Positions 1 through 12,813 are shown, numbered from the stretch's first letter. The stretch is 64,000 nucleotides of DNA from Tetragonia tetragonoides (GCA_038025085.1 CM076142.1:1339501-1403500); one strand, 5' to 3'. Notes: generated from the sequence alone by a model not told the origin. A program made the numbers and translations.

Positions 1-669
1 ACTCATTCACTACCACTGCTGAGCGAGAAATTGTGAGGGATATAAAAGAGAAGCTGTCATACATTGCCCTTGACTATGAGCAGGAGCTTGAGACTGCCAA
101 AACCAGCTCTTCAGTTGAGAAGAACTACGAGTTGCCTGATGGACAGGTTATTACCATTGGTGGTGAACGTTTCCGATGCCCTGAAGTCCTCTTCCAGCCA
201 TCCATGATTGGTATGGAAGCTGCAGGTATCCATGAAACCACCTACAACTCCATCATGAAGTGTGATGTCGATATCAGGAAAGATCTATACGGAAACATTG
301 TCCTCAGTGGAGGGACTACAATGTTCCCTGGGATTGCTGATAGAATGAGCAAGGAAATCACAGCTTTGGCTCCAAGCAGCATGAAGATTAAGGTTGTGGC
401 CCCACCCGAGAGGAAATACAGTGTCTGGATTGGAGGATCCATCTTAGCATCCCTCAGCACATTCCAACAGGTAACATCATGAAACAAGACTATCTATATT
501 GGCCATACTAGTTACTTAATTTGAAGGAACATTTAACATTTTCCTTATGTATCAACCATTGATTGTCACTAATGACTAATGTTATATGTGGTTTGTAATG
601 CAGATGTGGATTGCAAAGGCGGAGTATGACGAATCTGGTCCATCAATTGTTCACCGCAAGTGCTTCTAA
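1..669 (+). CDS. ACT: Actin, 3' part (last two exons)
   Basis: Cytoskeletal actin, which polymerises into microfilaments in the cytoplasm. The window opens inside an exon in frame 3 (first full codon at 3). That exon ends at 470 before a GT donor. The intron is 471-603 and the last exon is 604-669, ending in the invariant C-terminus ...VHRKCF and TAA. The visible part is about the last 180 residues of a protein that is normally 377 long. It includes the nucleotide-binding stretch [15 protein letters not shown] and the block [15 protein letters not shown], with the last intron right after that Gln codon as in plant actins. It reads as fully intact. The upstream exons lie outside the window. 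Which paralogue it is cannot be told from this part; the neighbours suggest the ACT12/ACT4 locus. Confidence 0.97.
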
Positions 670-2540
670 GTGTTTCTGTTGGATGAGGCCAGGGTTGGAA
701 CAATAATCTTCCCTTATGGGCAAAGATAATGCAGCTTGCAGATTCTTATATGACTGGGAGTTCTTTTTGAAGTGTCTCCTTAATGAGTTTATTGTCATTG
801 TTGTCGAGACTTGGTCTTCTCTAAGACTTGGCAGGGAAATATGTTGAGAATTAAATTCGTTCATTATTTTACTTTTTTCTGTTCTTGTTAGTTGAATTTC
901 TTGTTCAATGATAATCAAGAGTAATATGTGAAATATAAGTAACAATTTCCCATTTATTATAATTATCAAATTTTTCCCCTTTGTCCATGACAAGATTCAA
1001 TGTTTGTCGATAGCCTTCAATTGATTTGTGATAATATATGTTGAGGTCGCCTTATACGAGTTTTTGTGTTCAACATTATTTTGTATTTATGTTGGAGAAT
1101 AGAACAGGAAAATGTACCGAAAAAAGTCGTTTACTTGTCACACCTAATTGCCGTCCCTTTGCTTCCTAATTCCATTCTTTCCTACCATTATGTCACCCAA
1201 CTTCACATCATGACAACGAATCCATTGACGCTTCTACGTGAAGAGCATAATGGTTGGTCTTCTCCCTCTTTGTTGTGTTATTCACACACTAGGAAGAATT
1301 ATACTATGGATTTCTGGATTTGGTGGGGTTTGTTAATGATGTATGTTATTACTAAGCTAGAACCTAATAGGCCAAAAAGACGCACTATGGCATTCTAATG
1401 ATGATAATATGTTTGTTTCTTAGCTAGTAGGTGAAACAACAAAATGCTTCTATGCAAGCACTAGATATGCACCATGTTCAACCTCTTTGTTTATCTTTTC
1501 TTTTTCTCATGTAATTTATTTATCGTTACTACTTATCTAAGTAATCTCCATATGAGATTTGAACTCACATCCTATAAAAAAATGAATAAAGTTTATCTAT
1601 TCATCTTTGTAGAATCAGCCTGGAAAAATATTGTGTTGTAGATGAAAAAATATTGTATTTAAAACTCCTAAAGCTAAATAGAACTTAACTATTTCAATGT
1701 TTAAAAGGTAATAATTGTCTCACAACTAGACTGTCTTATAAATATTTGTATTTTTTTTGGTCATATTCAAGAGAGCAACCAAATTGTACTACTGCTATTT
1801 GGAAATTTTACAAATGACTGTAGTAGCCAAATTGAGAAAGAAAAATGGAGTAAATAAATTAGAGAAGAGCATAAAAATTGCAAGTCTTCTTCTACCTGCT
1901 TTGAAAGTCTATACGAAATTCATAAACACGCACTTTTTTGAATGAAGAAGAATTCATTCATTAATAAAAAGTCATACGACATCTAAAACGATGAATATAT
2001 CTAAACAAATCTAAATCTTACATAACCAAGTATAAATTTGATATAATAAGATGAATATGATTTCCATTATCACTGCTTGAAATCGGTGTCTTGATCAGCT
2101 CCGTCGATAAGTGACTATCAATCCAAGCTTCACTGCTAGAAATCGGCGTTTTAATCAGCTTTGTCGATAATTGACAATGCCCTGATATAGCAAAAAATAT
2201 AATATGCACTAAACCAAAAAAAAAAAGCCTAATATTATAGGAAAAAGGGGCTGAAACCACTCAAATCTTCTTTGTGATTGGTCACTAAAGTCAAGGAAAA
2301 CGACCGAAACAAAAAAAAACATATGCTTCAAAAAGATCCTCTAATCTTTTCCACTCGTTTGAGTTCCATGACTTCATTCATGTACAAAGACTAGTCATCC
2401 ACCTCCTTTTTTCTTCATGTCCCTTCTCTGTAAGTCCAAAAGGTAATCTCTCTCTCTCTCTCAACTTAATCAATCAAAAACACAACAGTGGCGACCTTTC
2501 CAGTAATTCTAATTTCAAAATTTAATGCGGAGAAATCAAA
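670..2540. other. Intergenic: actin 3' UTR, then AT-rich spacer and promoter of the next gene
   Basis: About 300 bases after the actin stop look like 3' UTR. The rest is AT-rich spacer with a small two-copy repeat at 2071-2178 and a CT run near 2446-2462, just upstream of the next start codon. The open frames here (for example 1066-1398) have no recognisable domain and no splice context. Confidence 0.6.
2071..2178. repeat. Two-copy tandem repeat, 60-bp period
   Basis: Two similar units begin with CACTGCTTGAAATCGG at 2071 and CACTGCTAGAAATCGG at 2131. Each continues through GATCAGCT/AATCAGCT and GTCGATAA. Read on the minus strand they give a short repeated peptide frame (LIKTPISSS twice), which I take as chance or as the remains of a mobile element. 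Confidence 0.6.
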
Positions 2541-4648
2541 ATGGATCTTCTAACACCTTCACACCCGCCTTTACCAACCACCGTTGACCGTCATCGTTAT
2601 CCCTGGAACTTCTCATCATCTTCTTCAATGTCCAGTTACGGTGCCGAATTGCCGAGTCATGACTCCGAGTTGGAAACGAGTCATGGTACCGAGTTGGAAC
2701 CGAGTCGCGATACCGAGTTGGAAGCGACTCGCGGTACCGGGTTGAGCTTGGCTAACTTAATGGAAGTAGAAGATGGAAGGAGGAGAGAGAAAGTGTATGT
2801 TGCCGTCGGAAGGTCAGTTGAGAAAACCGTCGCTTTGATTGGATGGACGGTCCGTAATTTTCGGAGCTCCGAAATCTGCCTTGTTCATGTTCATCAACCT
2901 TCTCCTGTTATTCCCACTCTCCGTAATCTCTCTCTCTCTCTCTCTCTCTCTTGAATTTTTGCCATTTCTGAATTTTGACCGTTTTATAAATGTTCTTTTC
3001 TTTGTGCTGCAATTGAATGATTGAGCTCGCTCAAAGTTGTGTATTACGAAATTTTGCTTTGCTTAAATGTTACATTTTCTGAATTTTGAGCTGAGAAAAT
3101 TATCTACATTACTTTGAATCATAATTCATAATATTGACAATGAAAGGATGTGTTTGATACAGCATATTTTGATCATGTAATTCTTCCTGGAAATTCATAT
3201 TCATCAGATTATGTAATCAAAAAATTGTTTAACTCTAAATTTGAATGTAATACTGTGTAATTATTTGACATTTGAAAGTTTTCAATTTTTTCCACCTCGT
3301 TTCAAAGTGAGAAAGAAACATGAGGAAAGCGTATTCTCTCGAGTCATTTCTTTAAATAGAATTTCTTTTGGTTCATTTACGTTGTGTGAATTGGTAATTT
3401 TTTTTATTCCTTTGAGATGTTTGTTTAGGATGATTAATCATTCATGCAAATTCCTTGATGAACGATACAAGGAAGCTGGGATTGATGTCACATGTTTAAT
3501 ACTTAGGGGTCAATGCAGTACAATGCAATCATTTTGTAGAGTAAATGTGAGGTGGAGGAGGAAGGAAGGGGGATTACACTATCGAAAGTTACATGGGTTA
3601 AAGTTGAGCAATTGTGATTACGTTGAAGGGTGCAATCAAACCCACATTTGATGTACCATTGAAAGTTATAGTGGATCATGATTTGCATCTTTCTAAATAA
3701 ACTTTCTACCCTAGTATGTATCAAAGTGACTATTAAGTACATGATCACAGCTGTTCGATTAAGTTGTCTTGTCTCTGACTGCTTTTGTTTGTGATCTGAT
3801 GCAGTAGGAAAGCTTCCAGCAAATCGGGCAAATGGACAAGTGGTGGCTACATACAGGAGTGAAGAGAGAGAAAAGATGAAGCAACTTCTTGATACTTACT
3901 CGAAGATTTGCTGTACTGCAAAGGTAGATTTTCTATGTTGATTTTCAGATTGTACATTGGCAAAGCCGCAATATTTTTGGCATAGGTGTGGAATTTGTGT
4001 TGGGATGTTTTGAGGTCCTAACATAATTTATTTATTTTTAAATCAAAAGGTCCTAACAGAAATTATAGTCAGTATTTCTGCTTAAAGGCACTGATTGAAC
4101 GGGAGCCAATACTTTGAAACTGGCTTTGGTGTTTACATTACACAATCATTCACCAACACTGTTTTGAGGTTATTCTTACCTAAAGATTTCAATGATTTTG
4201 ACCAGAAGCTGCTAAAGGCAGACTCTAATAGCCTTTCTTGCCATTCCACATTTCTGAATTGTGGAGTTCATTCCTAGTAGTTCTCCGTTTCGCCAAGATG
4301 TTTACACTTCATTTTTGAAGGTCAAAGTTCATATACTTTGACCATGAATTAGTGAAAAAATACAAAGATTTATAATGTAAAAATGATATTGTTAGATTCA
4401 TTTTAAAGAATACTTTTGAAAAACTATAATTTTATAATTTATATACGCATATAATTACAATTATACACGGTCAAAATGGTGCATTGGAAACCGAGAAAAA
4501 GCAAATGTAAACATCTTCATGCAACGGAGGGAGTAATTTAGATATCTCTTTGTTCTTTTTGTGTCCTTAGGCAGATTAATTGTAAATATGTTAAAGACAA
4601 GCAAATAATCCCTCTCTGGTTTATGTTTACTGTTTGGTCTTTAACTCT

Positions 4649-4699
<51 letters not shown>

Positions 4700-7600
4700 C
4701 CGTAAATTCCATATTTCCAGGAATGGTGCAATATCAATGCTTTTATTCCCACTAAGCATCGACTTACCAGTTTCTAGTGCCACTTATTCCATTGCCTAAT
4801 TGCTGCAGATAAAAACTGGCATTTTCTTCACTGAAGCTGAACAAGTTCAGAAGGGACTCCTGGACTTGGTCCTCAAACTTGGGATAGAGAAACTTGTTAT
4901 GGGGTCAGTTCCTGAAAAGTAAGTGATATCTTACCTTTCTTGTCTATCGCCATGGCCCATGGGTGTATAGGAATTATCAATTATGCTTATTCCAGTTTCT
5001 AGTTACTACTGAACTGTGTCATCTTTATGGTGATGTGATATTTTTGTTATTGTTCTTTTTTCTTTTGTTTTGTTTTGTGTGTCTGCGTTCTTTGTGTGTT
5101 GACTTCATATAAGTTTTGAAAATATTCCATGGTTGTTTAATTACGGTTCAAATTATATGGTGCAGTTGTGTGAAGGTGAGAAAGAGTTCCCGCAAAGCAA
5201 ATTACGCTGCCAAAAATGCTCCTGCATTTTGTGAGATACTTTTTGTCCATAAGGGGAAACACGTGTGGACACGAGAAGCTTTCGAAGATGTCATTGCTTA
5301 TCCAGATTGTCATGCAGATGAGCTAACCACAGAGAGGTCAAGGTCAAAATCATTCCGCTACAATAGGCCTGAGCGCCTATACGACCCAGATCATCTTCGG
5401 TCGAATTCTTCTCCTCTTAGCAAGCCGTGCTCTGGGATAACAGATATGGTTCAGAATGAACATAACAGACAGGATTGCCTACTGCCTCTTACTCTCTCAA
5501 CTACAGTCAACTTATATTCACAGAGTACGGTTTCTTCTGATTCTGACTCCAACGTGGAGGAAAGAGATCTATGTGATAAGCTTTCAGAAGCAAAAGCAGA
5601 TGCTGAGACATCAAAACATGAAGCATCTGTGGAAATTTTGAAGCGTAAAGAATTGGAAGCTGAGGCTCTACAGGCTATCATAAAGGTGAATTCTTGAACC
5701 TTATCTGATTGCAGGCTTGCAGTGGGGAAGTGTGGTGGCTGTCGAAATACTTGCTTTAGTCCTCAGGCTGTACTCAAGAGTTTACAACAGCTTGATGTGC
5801 ACTTGTACTCAAGATTCAAACTTCTAACTCAGTGCAGTTTACTAATGTCCTTAGCAAGTAGCAACCCCCACATGAAAGAATAAAACTAGAACTCCCAAAA
5901 TTTGCAAGATAATTCAGTTACTTTTTTTCTATACTACTTTGAAATAACGAAAAATTATAGTATTCTATATTAGGGGATTCCTAACATTTCTCATTTTCAC
6001 TGCGATTTCGGATTGCTAATCTCGTCTCCTACTCTTGAGTTCGTGTTGGTTGACACTTTCTCTTTCTATCTGTTGTTGCTTTTTCTCAAAATGATTGCCT
6101 CACTCCTAAATGACATGGAAACAAAGATCAACACCAGTGTCTTCCTGCGTTAGGCAGGGTCTGTAGAGGTCAAGATGAATAGCCGTACCCTTGACTAGTG
6201 TACACTAGCTGGCTGTTGGTGCTGAACTGCTGATTAATATCATGAAGGTTTTATAATCCACATATTTTTATCTGTCTCAAATTCTTTTTGTGGTCTCCTC
6301 AGGTCAAAGATATTGAATCTCCTCATATTTGTGAAGCTACACTTAGAAAGGAAGCTGAAGATGCTTTAAGAAGCATGATGCAGGAGCAAGAAAAGCTTTT
6401 GGAGGAAAGGCTAGAACTTACAAGAGAGCTTCAGAAGACCATGAGGAATGTAGCTGTTCTTGATTGCCGAGTCCAGGAGGCCAACCGGCGGTCTGATGAC
6501 GCAGCTGGGGAGCTAAAGCTGATCCATGTTTGTATTGCAAGTCTGCGACAAGAAAAACAGAAGATTCAAAGACAAAAAATAGAAGCTGAGCGTTGGCTTG
6601 AAAGGTGGAGAAGCCAAAGGCAGGCTGGTGGTACAAATCGCAATAGCCATGGCAGGTTTCTGGATGATGTGCCAGCGTTGGTGGAGTTCTCAATATTTGA
6701 TCTGCAAACTGCAACATGCAATTTTTCAGATAGCTTTAAGGTTGTTGAAGGAGCATATGGTTGCATCTACAAGGGAGAACTACTGGATAGAACTGTTGTC
6801 GTACAAAGATTGCCAGCACATAACATCCAAGGTTCATCACAATTTCACAAAGAGGTTTGTAACTCTTCTCAACATGCTGAGTACTCGTGTATACATGTCC
6901 ATATTTCCATACATGGTGAGTCACAAGAAAATCATTCTGTTCTGTGCGTCTCTTTTTTTGAAAGGAAAGTGCATGCCGTTTGACATTGATAGTTATATAT
7001 AATAAGTTGTCCTCTCAACATCAAATTGAATGAATCTATGATGGTCATCCCTTTCTTGCATACCCTGCAAGGCTGCAACACACTGATTTTGGCGCTAAAA
7101 CATCCACATCAACATAATACCAGTGCCTCCAAAAGGGGGGGGGGGGGAGTCAGATGTACATTGCCTTACCCCTGTAAAACAGAGAGGTTGTTTCTGATAG
7201 ACCCTTATGCGAAGTGCAATGACCATCTGCAACTAAACAGTAAATGATAAGCACAGATAGTTAATGAGACATTTTGATTTAATCCGTTATAATCCAAAGC
7301 CTAAGAATGGTGAATCTGTTGGCTGATTTTAGTGTTAAAATGAACTGGAAATGAAACACTAATTAACTTGAGTTACTGTTTTATTCGCAGGTTCAAATTC
7401 TAGGAAAGCTACGCCACCCTCATTTAGTGCATTTAATTGGCATGTGCCCAGAGGCCTGGTCCCTTGTATATGATCATGTACCTAATGGGAGCCTGCAACA
7501 TCGCCTTCTCCAAAAAAGCAACACTGAACCTCTTTCATGGGAGATCCGAACTAGAGTCATCTGTGAAATCTCAACGGCCCTTTTATTCCTTCATTCTTCT

Positions 7601-8410
7601 TATCCTGAAAAGATTGTCCATGGAGATCTGAAACCTGGAAGCATCCTTCTTGATTCTGATTTACATTGCAAAATTTGTGATTTTGGAACCTCTAGATTAC
7701 TTTCACAGGAAACCCTCCGTTGTCCTAGCTTCCGCCTTTATTCTGAACCCAAAGGTGCATTTCCATATACTGATCCAGAATTGCATAGAACAGGGAAATT
7801 GACCCCAAAATCGGATCTTTACTCCTTTGGCATAATCATACTGCAGTTATTAACTGGACAGACTCCAGTGGGATTAGTTGCCAATGTTCGTAAAGCAGTG
7901 TCAGGTGGCAAGTTAGCCTCAATTCTGGATTCATCTGCAGGGGATTGGAGATTGTTTGTAGCCGAGAAATTGGCAGACGTGGCTTTGAGGTTCTGTGAAC
8001 AGAACAGCCGGGATAGGCCAGAGCTGACACCCTCTCTGGTGAAAGAGCTTCAACAACTTTATATCTCAGAAGAGCGGCCAGTGCCCTCTTACTTTCTGTG
8101 TCCTATCTGTCAGGTTAGTGAATAGTTTGCTCAACTTTGCTTACATTCTTTCATAAAAAGTTTAACTGGATATTTACTTTTTGGCCTGCTTAGAGCTTTT
8201 GTTAATTCAGTGGTGGATGTATTTTAGGAGATCATGTGTGACCCTCACATAGCAGCAGATGGGTTCACTTACGAGGGAGAAGCCATACGCGAGTGGTTAG
8301 AAAATGGTCGGGAAACTTCTCCTATGACCAATTTGAGATTGGATCACCTGCAACTAACTCCAAACCATTCGTTGAGGCTTTCAATTCAAGAATGGCTTTG
8401 CAGATCTTGA
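2541..8410 (+). CDS. USP-protein kinase-U-box protein (PUB33-type RLCK), probable pseudokinase
   Basis: Plant U-box E3 ligase with an N-terminal universal-stress-protein domain, a coiled coil and a receptor-like kinase domain. Exons: 2541-2922, 3805-3923, 4809-4918, 5166-5685, 6303-6854, 7391-8113, 8228-8410. All have GT-AG borders and the phases agree, giving 862 residues. USP domain about 83-240 (EKVYVAVGRSVEKTV... KLVMGSVPEN); acidic coiled coil about 330-480; kinase about 510-780; U-box about 796-862 (FLCPICQ / EIMCDPHIAADGFTYE, PMTN). In the kinase the glycine loop is GAYGCIYKG (about 527), but the VAIK lysine is Gln (VVVQRL, Q545). The catalytic loop is HGDLKP (D640), a non-RD form usual in this subfamily, and DFG is intact (about 657-660). 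ATP use is therefore doubtful, while the U-box looks whole. Intron 2 carries a MITE and a CT run; intron 5 carries a LINE scrap. The subfamily call is firm; the exact orthologue is not. Confidence 0.93.
4279..4537. mobile_element. Stowaway-like MITE in intron 2 of the U-box gene
   Basis: The ends read TTCTCCGTTTCGCC... and ...GCAACGGAGGGAGTAA, matching the TACTCCCTCCGT-type ends of plant Tc1/mariner MITEs. The inside (GGTCAAAGTT..., AAGATTTATAATGTAAAAAT, GATTCATTTTAAA) is shared with the element at 18557-18822, so this is a family, not a chance repeat. It lies wholly within the intron and does not touch splice sites. Confidence 0.75.
4656..4692. repeat. CT dinucleotide microsatellite in intron 2
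   Basis: Uninterrupted (TC)n run of about 37 bases, located about 115 bases before exon 3 of the U-box gene. A shorter CT run (2928-2951) follows directly after the exon 1 donor of the same gene. Confidence 0.9.
7131..7206 (-). mobile_element. Fragment of RTE-LINE/SINE 3' end in intron 5 of the U-box gene
   Basis: The plus strand reads AGATGTACATTGCCTTACCCC followed by GAGAGGTTGTTTCTGATAGACCC. This matches the 3' segment of the LINE copy at 61947-62459 (CAGATGTACGCAGTCCTACCCC ... GAGACTGTTTCCGAAAGACCC) in the same orientation. A G homopolymer at 7135-7147 adjoins it. No coding part is left. Confidence 0.55.
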
Positions 8411-9604
8411 AACATTGGTATACATGTGCAGTTTCTTAGTAATTTACATGTACAGATGTAATGCTAGATAGGTGTTGCTTATACATGTCTTTGTATTTCC
8501 ATATTTGTCTCGGATGTGTATATCAGAAATTTGTTAATTTAGTGTGAAGTAAGTTAACCAAAAAATAAAAAACCGGAAAGCATTCAGATTTCAGAATAGG
8601 AAGGAGTACAAAATAGTACTGTCCTATATAAATTAGAGTTCCTCTTTTGTAACACGGTTGCTGATCTGAACCAACAAAGCTAGCCATACAATGGGTGTAA
8701 CCATGTAATATACACCCCATTATGCCCCCTTTATTTGTGTCTATCTCTCTCCTCTTCCTTGGGTCCCACACACCCATACTACCCCCATGAAATCCAAGGT
8801 GCCCCAAGTAAGAGGAGAGAGATAAGACACTAGACAATGGAGTGTATATTACACCCATTGTATGGCTAGCCAAGTCCGATCTGAACATGTTTGGCACTAT
8901 TACATATGTACTCTCTCCCCCTTATTTATTCATTAGTTAATATAGCATAGCTTCCAACTTTCCATTGTATAGTTCTCCAAATTATAGCTTATAGGAGGGA
9001 TAGGACCAAACTAAGTCTGTTTCCAACATTTTTTTAAAATTTCATTCCGATTTCTAAATTCTACAAATGTTTTAAGTAATTGATTGAAACTGTTTTAGTG
9101 AAACTCATTTGATAGAAATGTGGCTTGAATTCTGAATTGTTCTTTATTGTTAATTTGTTACTGTTATGCGGAAGTAAGATTTCTACATGCAGTGAGAGCA
9201 ATTCATGGATATGTTTTCTCTCCTCTCTTCTGTAGTACTACAAATAGAACTATCAGATAAAGCAAAGCATCAGAGCGCAAGTTTTTCTCCACTTGGGGCA
9301 CACAAGATACAAGGGACTTGTTAAAACTTATGTTACATACACTCAACTAGACAGCCTAAACCTTGATAACAGTACAACTTCAACTAAAGATACATATACA
9401 GAACTATAGATCCCGCAGTCCCATAAACTCTCATGTATTATATAGCGTTCGAAGAGAGGATCTTGTGCCTATGATCCTTTGATAACAAAAGCTCAACATC
9501 TTAGCAATAATGTACGCCGTTACTGTAACTATTGCCAGTGGAGCCACAACCTGCATCTTGCATTCCACGACCCTGTAACTATGTCACAGAAACCGGATTA
9601 GTCC
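8411..9604. other. Intergenic between convergent genes
   Basis: 3' flanks of the U-box gene and of the ENTH gene, which converge here. Apart from the MITE at 8672-8877 I see no gene. The minus-strand frame 8523-8897 lies across the MITE and is not a gene. Confidence 0.6.
8672..8877. mobile_element. Mutator-type MITE with 9-bp target duplication
   Basis: Inverted ends: GCTAGCCATACAATGGGTGT near 8679 and its reverse complement near 8850-8871 (ACACCCATTGTATGGCTAGC). The element is flanked by the direct repeat GATCTGAAC at 8663-8671 and 8878-8886. A 9-bp duplication is typical of Mutator elements. About 206 bp, with no coding capacity. Confidence 0.72.
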
Positions 9605-10898
9605 TTAATCATCGCTTTTAGCAGCAAGCAATGACACTCGGTTTTGTTTCCGAGTATCATTGTTGAAAGGATGACCTTCTTCCTCTATTAACAACCCAAC
9701 ATTGGTCTCACATAGAAGGGCATTTCCCTCCCCTATACTATTCTCATCATTCCAAACATGCAAATTTCGTCTGCTTACTTCATTTCTTGGTGCCATGTTC
9801 TCCTTCAAAGATGTCTTCGACATCCACGGCTTCTCAGCTGTTATGTCATTGGATAATTTCTCGTCGTTCCCATGCTCATTAAACTGGGAATGGCTCCTTC
9901 CAAATGCAGTTGATTCCTGGAGATTGAGAGGAGAGGTTGATCTTCCAGTACTAAAGCTGCCAAACCCTTTTATCTCTCTTGAGAGCTTTCTAGCATGATC
10001 TCGCTCTTCCTTAAGTAGAGGTCCCTTTTCCAGCAACTTCTGTATCCTCTCAGATTTCTTCCTTACAGCAAGACCCCAGTTAAATCTGTTTATCAACATT
10101 GTCAGTTTTTCTGATCATGTACAAACATTGTTTGTTACCATAAATTAGTACTATAAAACATTGGTCTAAGATATGAAAGGAAGGATTTTGATAGGATGAG
10201 TTTATTTGCCTACCCTTTTTCATCAACATTCTGAAAATTTTCCATGGTCTTAATGATGGGTTTGTCTATTTGAAACTCCTCTGCAACACTTTCTGGCCCA
10301 TGAGTCAGTAAGTGCTCCATTAATATCAAAGCATTGTAAGATGTCCTCCAATTCTTTCTATCAAAATTTGATAATCTGACCACAATTCAAAGTTCCCGGG
10401 GAAAATTAAAAAAAAAAAGAGATTGGGGATGTAATAAAAATATAAATTCAAGGATAACTTGCATAAACAGTAGACACTGATGAACAAGAAACCCAACATA
10501 CTTGTTGTGTAGGATGTCTACAATTCTCCAATAATCATCAACTTCGAATGCAGCCTTCGATATTATCCCAAGAGTTCGAGCATCCGGTGCCCATAGATTA
10601 GCATTTGTTGCTTCTTCTGTCAACCTTTCAATGTCCCAAGGAAACACAGAAAAATAAAATAAAGTCAATAAAGCTGAGAACCCAGATCAAGTTTGATGCT
10701 TGAAAGCTCAAGAAATTACAGAAAAGCAGATTAATCTTACAATTGGGCAGGGGTAACATCTGTGAGAGCTAATCGAGCCGTTTTGATCTTCTCCTTGATG
10801 TAAAAAGAGGCTTGTTTCCTGAATTCAAAGAAGGATTGCTTGCTCATATTGTTGCTGCTATGGCTTGTTTTGCTGCTAGTAGAGCCTAAGATTGACAT
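9605..10898 (-). CDS. ENTH domain (epsin-like) protein
   Basis: Endocytic/trafficking adaptor of the ENTH/VHS superfamily; the ENTH domain binds phosphoinositides on membranes. Exons, in transcription order: 10898-10741, 10624-10502, 10375-10214, 10085-9605. Phases join exactly, giving 307 residues. The start is MSILGSTSSK at 10898; the longer upstream frame adds an unlikely hydrophobic tail. ENTH about residues 25-170: KTARLALTDVTPAQ, ARTLGIISKAAFEVDDYWRI, NFDRKNWR, EHLLTHGPESVAEEFQ, then FNWGLAVRKKSERI and LLEKGPLLKEERDHARKL. The C-terminal tail is short, Ser/Asn-rich and without the long NPF/DPW-rich region of classical epsins, so this is the short plant ENTH group (Arabidopsis At3g46540-like, from memory). 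It is transcribed toward the U-box gene. Confidence 0.92.
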
Positions 10899-11523
10899 TC
10901 TGATGATCTTTTCTAGAATACAGATTGAAAGATGCTGAACTAATACTCCCCAACAGGACAAAAAAATGGTTACAAGTAGCAAAATTACAGAAAACAAGAG
11001 ATATGATAGTGGATTAGCAGAATTTTTGACATAAGCAATTGAGATCATGAAATTTTCTAACTAATCCGCTGAAGTGGACTAATTCAACACTTACTCCTAG
11101 GAAGTGCTGACGATTTCAAAAGGGATTTATTATTTGTTATTTTTTTCAATTTTTAGAATTTTTGGGTCGGTCAGAGATGAGAATATTAAATTTGGGATGA
11201 CTAATCTCAAAGGATATGGGTTAAACAAAAAGAAAAACCTGTCTAGAAAAAAAGTTAGTGTTGGAAGTCAAAAATGTGAACCTGTTCTTTTGGTTTTGAA
11301 TTTGAAAAAAAAAAGGGGGGGTTGGAGATGAGATGGGACCATATGCCATTTTGACATGGCCAAATTTCTTTTTTCAACAGCCAGATAGGTTTATATGTGC
11401 AAAACTTTTTACTTTCGCTTTCAACCGGAACAGATGAGTCAAAATGACAACCAAAGAGCCCAACCCAAGTCTGAGCCTGAGCTGAGCCCAATTTTGAAGC
11501 TTTCAAACATATCATGGGCCGGG

Positions 11524-11750
11524 TTTTTTTTTTTTTTTTTTTACTTCAAGGACCCATGCGCAAATCACATGCGCCAGACAAGTCAATTCATCTTTGGTAA
11601 GCTGACGGACTGAAGCAGATGAGAAAATCTTCCCTGCAAAGAAAGGTAGAAGAGTTTTTATTCTCCCTGCATGAATGAGGATTTGAACCCCTAACCACTG
11701 GGTTATAAAGGTGAGGCTCTTACCATTTGAGCTCCCACCTCATCCTCCCT
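11524..11750 (-). mobile_element. tRNA-derived SINE
   Basis: Read on the minus strand it has a box A-like GTGGGAGCTCAAATGGTAAG and a box B GGTTCAAATCC (around 11683), as in tRNA-derived SINEs. It ends in an A tail (plus-strand T run 11524-11542). The flanks share TGGGCCGG (11515-11522 and 11751-11758), a likely target duplication. It lacks a foldable full tRNA cloverleaf, so it is not a tRNA gene. Confidence 0.75.
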
Positions 11751-12773
11751 TGGGCCGGTTAAATGGTGGGTCCTTGCAATCTGCCACACTCAAATGATTT
11801 AAAGGCAAAACCAAAGGGTGCAAAGTCAAAGCAGGCTAATAACAGCTATGTTTTGTTTAATTCGGGAAAGCGTTAAAAAGAGAGGGGCAACAAAAAAAAT
11901 TAATGATCAATTATCGCATAAGGAAGTATAGTTGGTCAGCCAATGGGTGGAGGAAAAATTGGTTTTAAAAAAGGTCCCAATCTCCCAAATCTTCTGACTG
12001 TCCTAAAGAAGGCAATCATCTGGATAGAGCTAAGAATGGGGTTTGTGGTCACTTGCACAACTGATACATATTTGGTTCAGGAATTGAATCGAATCGAATC
12101 GAATCGAATGGTGGCGCTATAATAAAATCAAAATGACAGGTATTTTTATCGCACACTATCTAATTTTTTTGAACAAAATTATCTTTCATTTTAATTAACA
12201 GACAAAGAAGGCTACCAGAACCACTATGGAAAACAGCCCGCCCTAGGTGTCATTTATACGATTTTCCTAAATACTACACAATTGTACCAAACACCTAAAT
12301 CACAAAATGGCCAATAGCATTAATCTGACGCTAACTCCCAAAAAAGGGATTCAATAACTTCAACAGTCAACAACTAGGACATCATCTCATATCAGATTTC
12401 AAAAAGAGAGGACAAAAAAATCAATAAACAGAGGGGTATATTAGTAACAAACAAGGGAAGCAATTAGTGGGTTATTACTCATAATCACACTTCATCAATT
12501 ACTTAAGCTAATGGAGAAACCAAATCCTTAGCCTGTCCTTTTCAGACATCACCAATACCAGAAACAACAGGAATAATTAACGTAGGGAGAAAATATAAAT
12601 TAAATTCTACATAAGATTAATTTTGTAAGTAGAATTATGAAGGATTTGACTCTGTAATCATAACTGTTGACTTTTTTAACCACCCTTTGGCCTTTGGTGA
12701 TGACTTCTTTTGCTCTGTTACTTCCCGCGTAAACAAGTCTACTAGTAAAGTCTCTCTCTCTCTTTCATAAAAG

Positions 12774-12774
<1 letters not shown>

Positions 12775-12813
<39 letters not shown>
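12775..12813. repeat. GA microsatellite
   Basis: (GA)n of about 38 bases, preceded by a short CT run about 20 bases upstream, so the two could pair as a small hairpin. Confidence 0.9.

Noticed and set aside
1066..1398. 110-codon open frame after actin
   Set aside because: No domain, no close ATG context, AT-rich spacer composition; not supported.
2018..2260. 80-codon minus-strand frame with an internal repeat
   Set aside because: Made by a two-copy 60-bp DNA repeat; no family recognised.
9702..9998. 98-codon plus-strand frame
   Set aside because: Antisense to the last ENTH exon.
11650..11735. tRNA gene on the minus strand
   Set aside because: Has box A and box B but no full cloverleaf; carries an A tail and target duplication, so it is a SINE. 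The same applies near 20740, 21480 and 47200.
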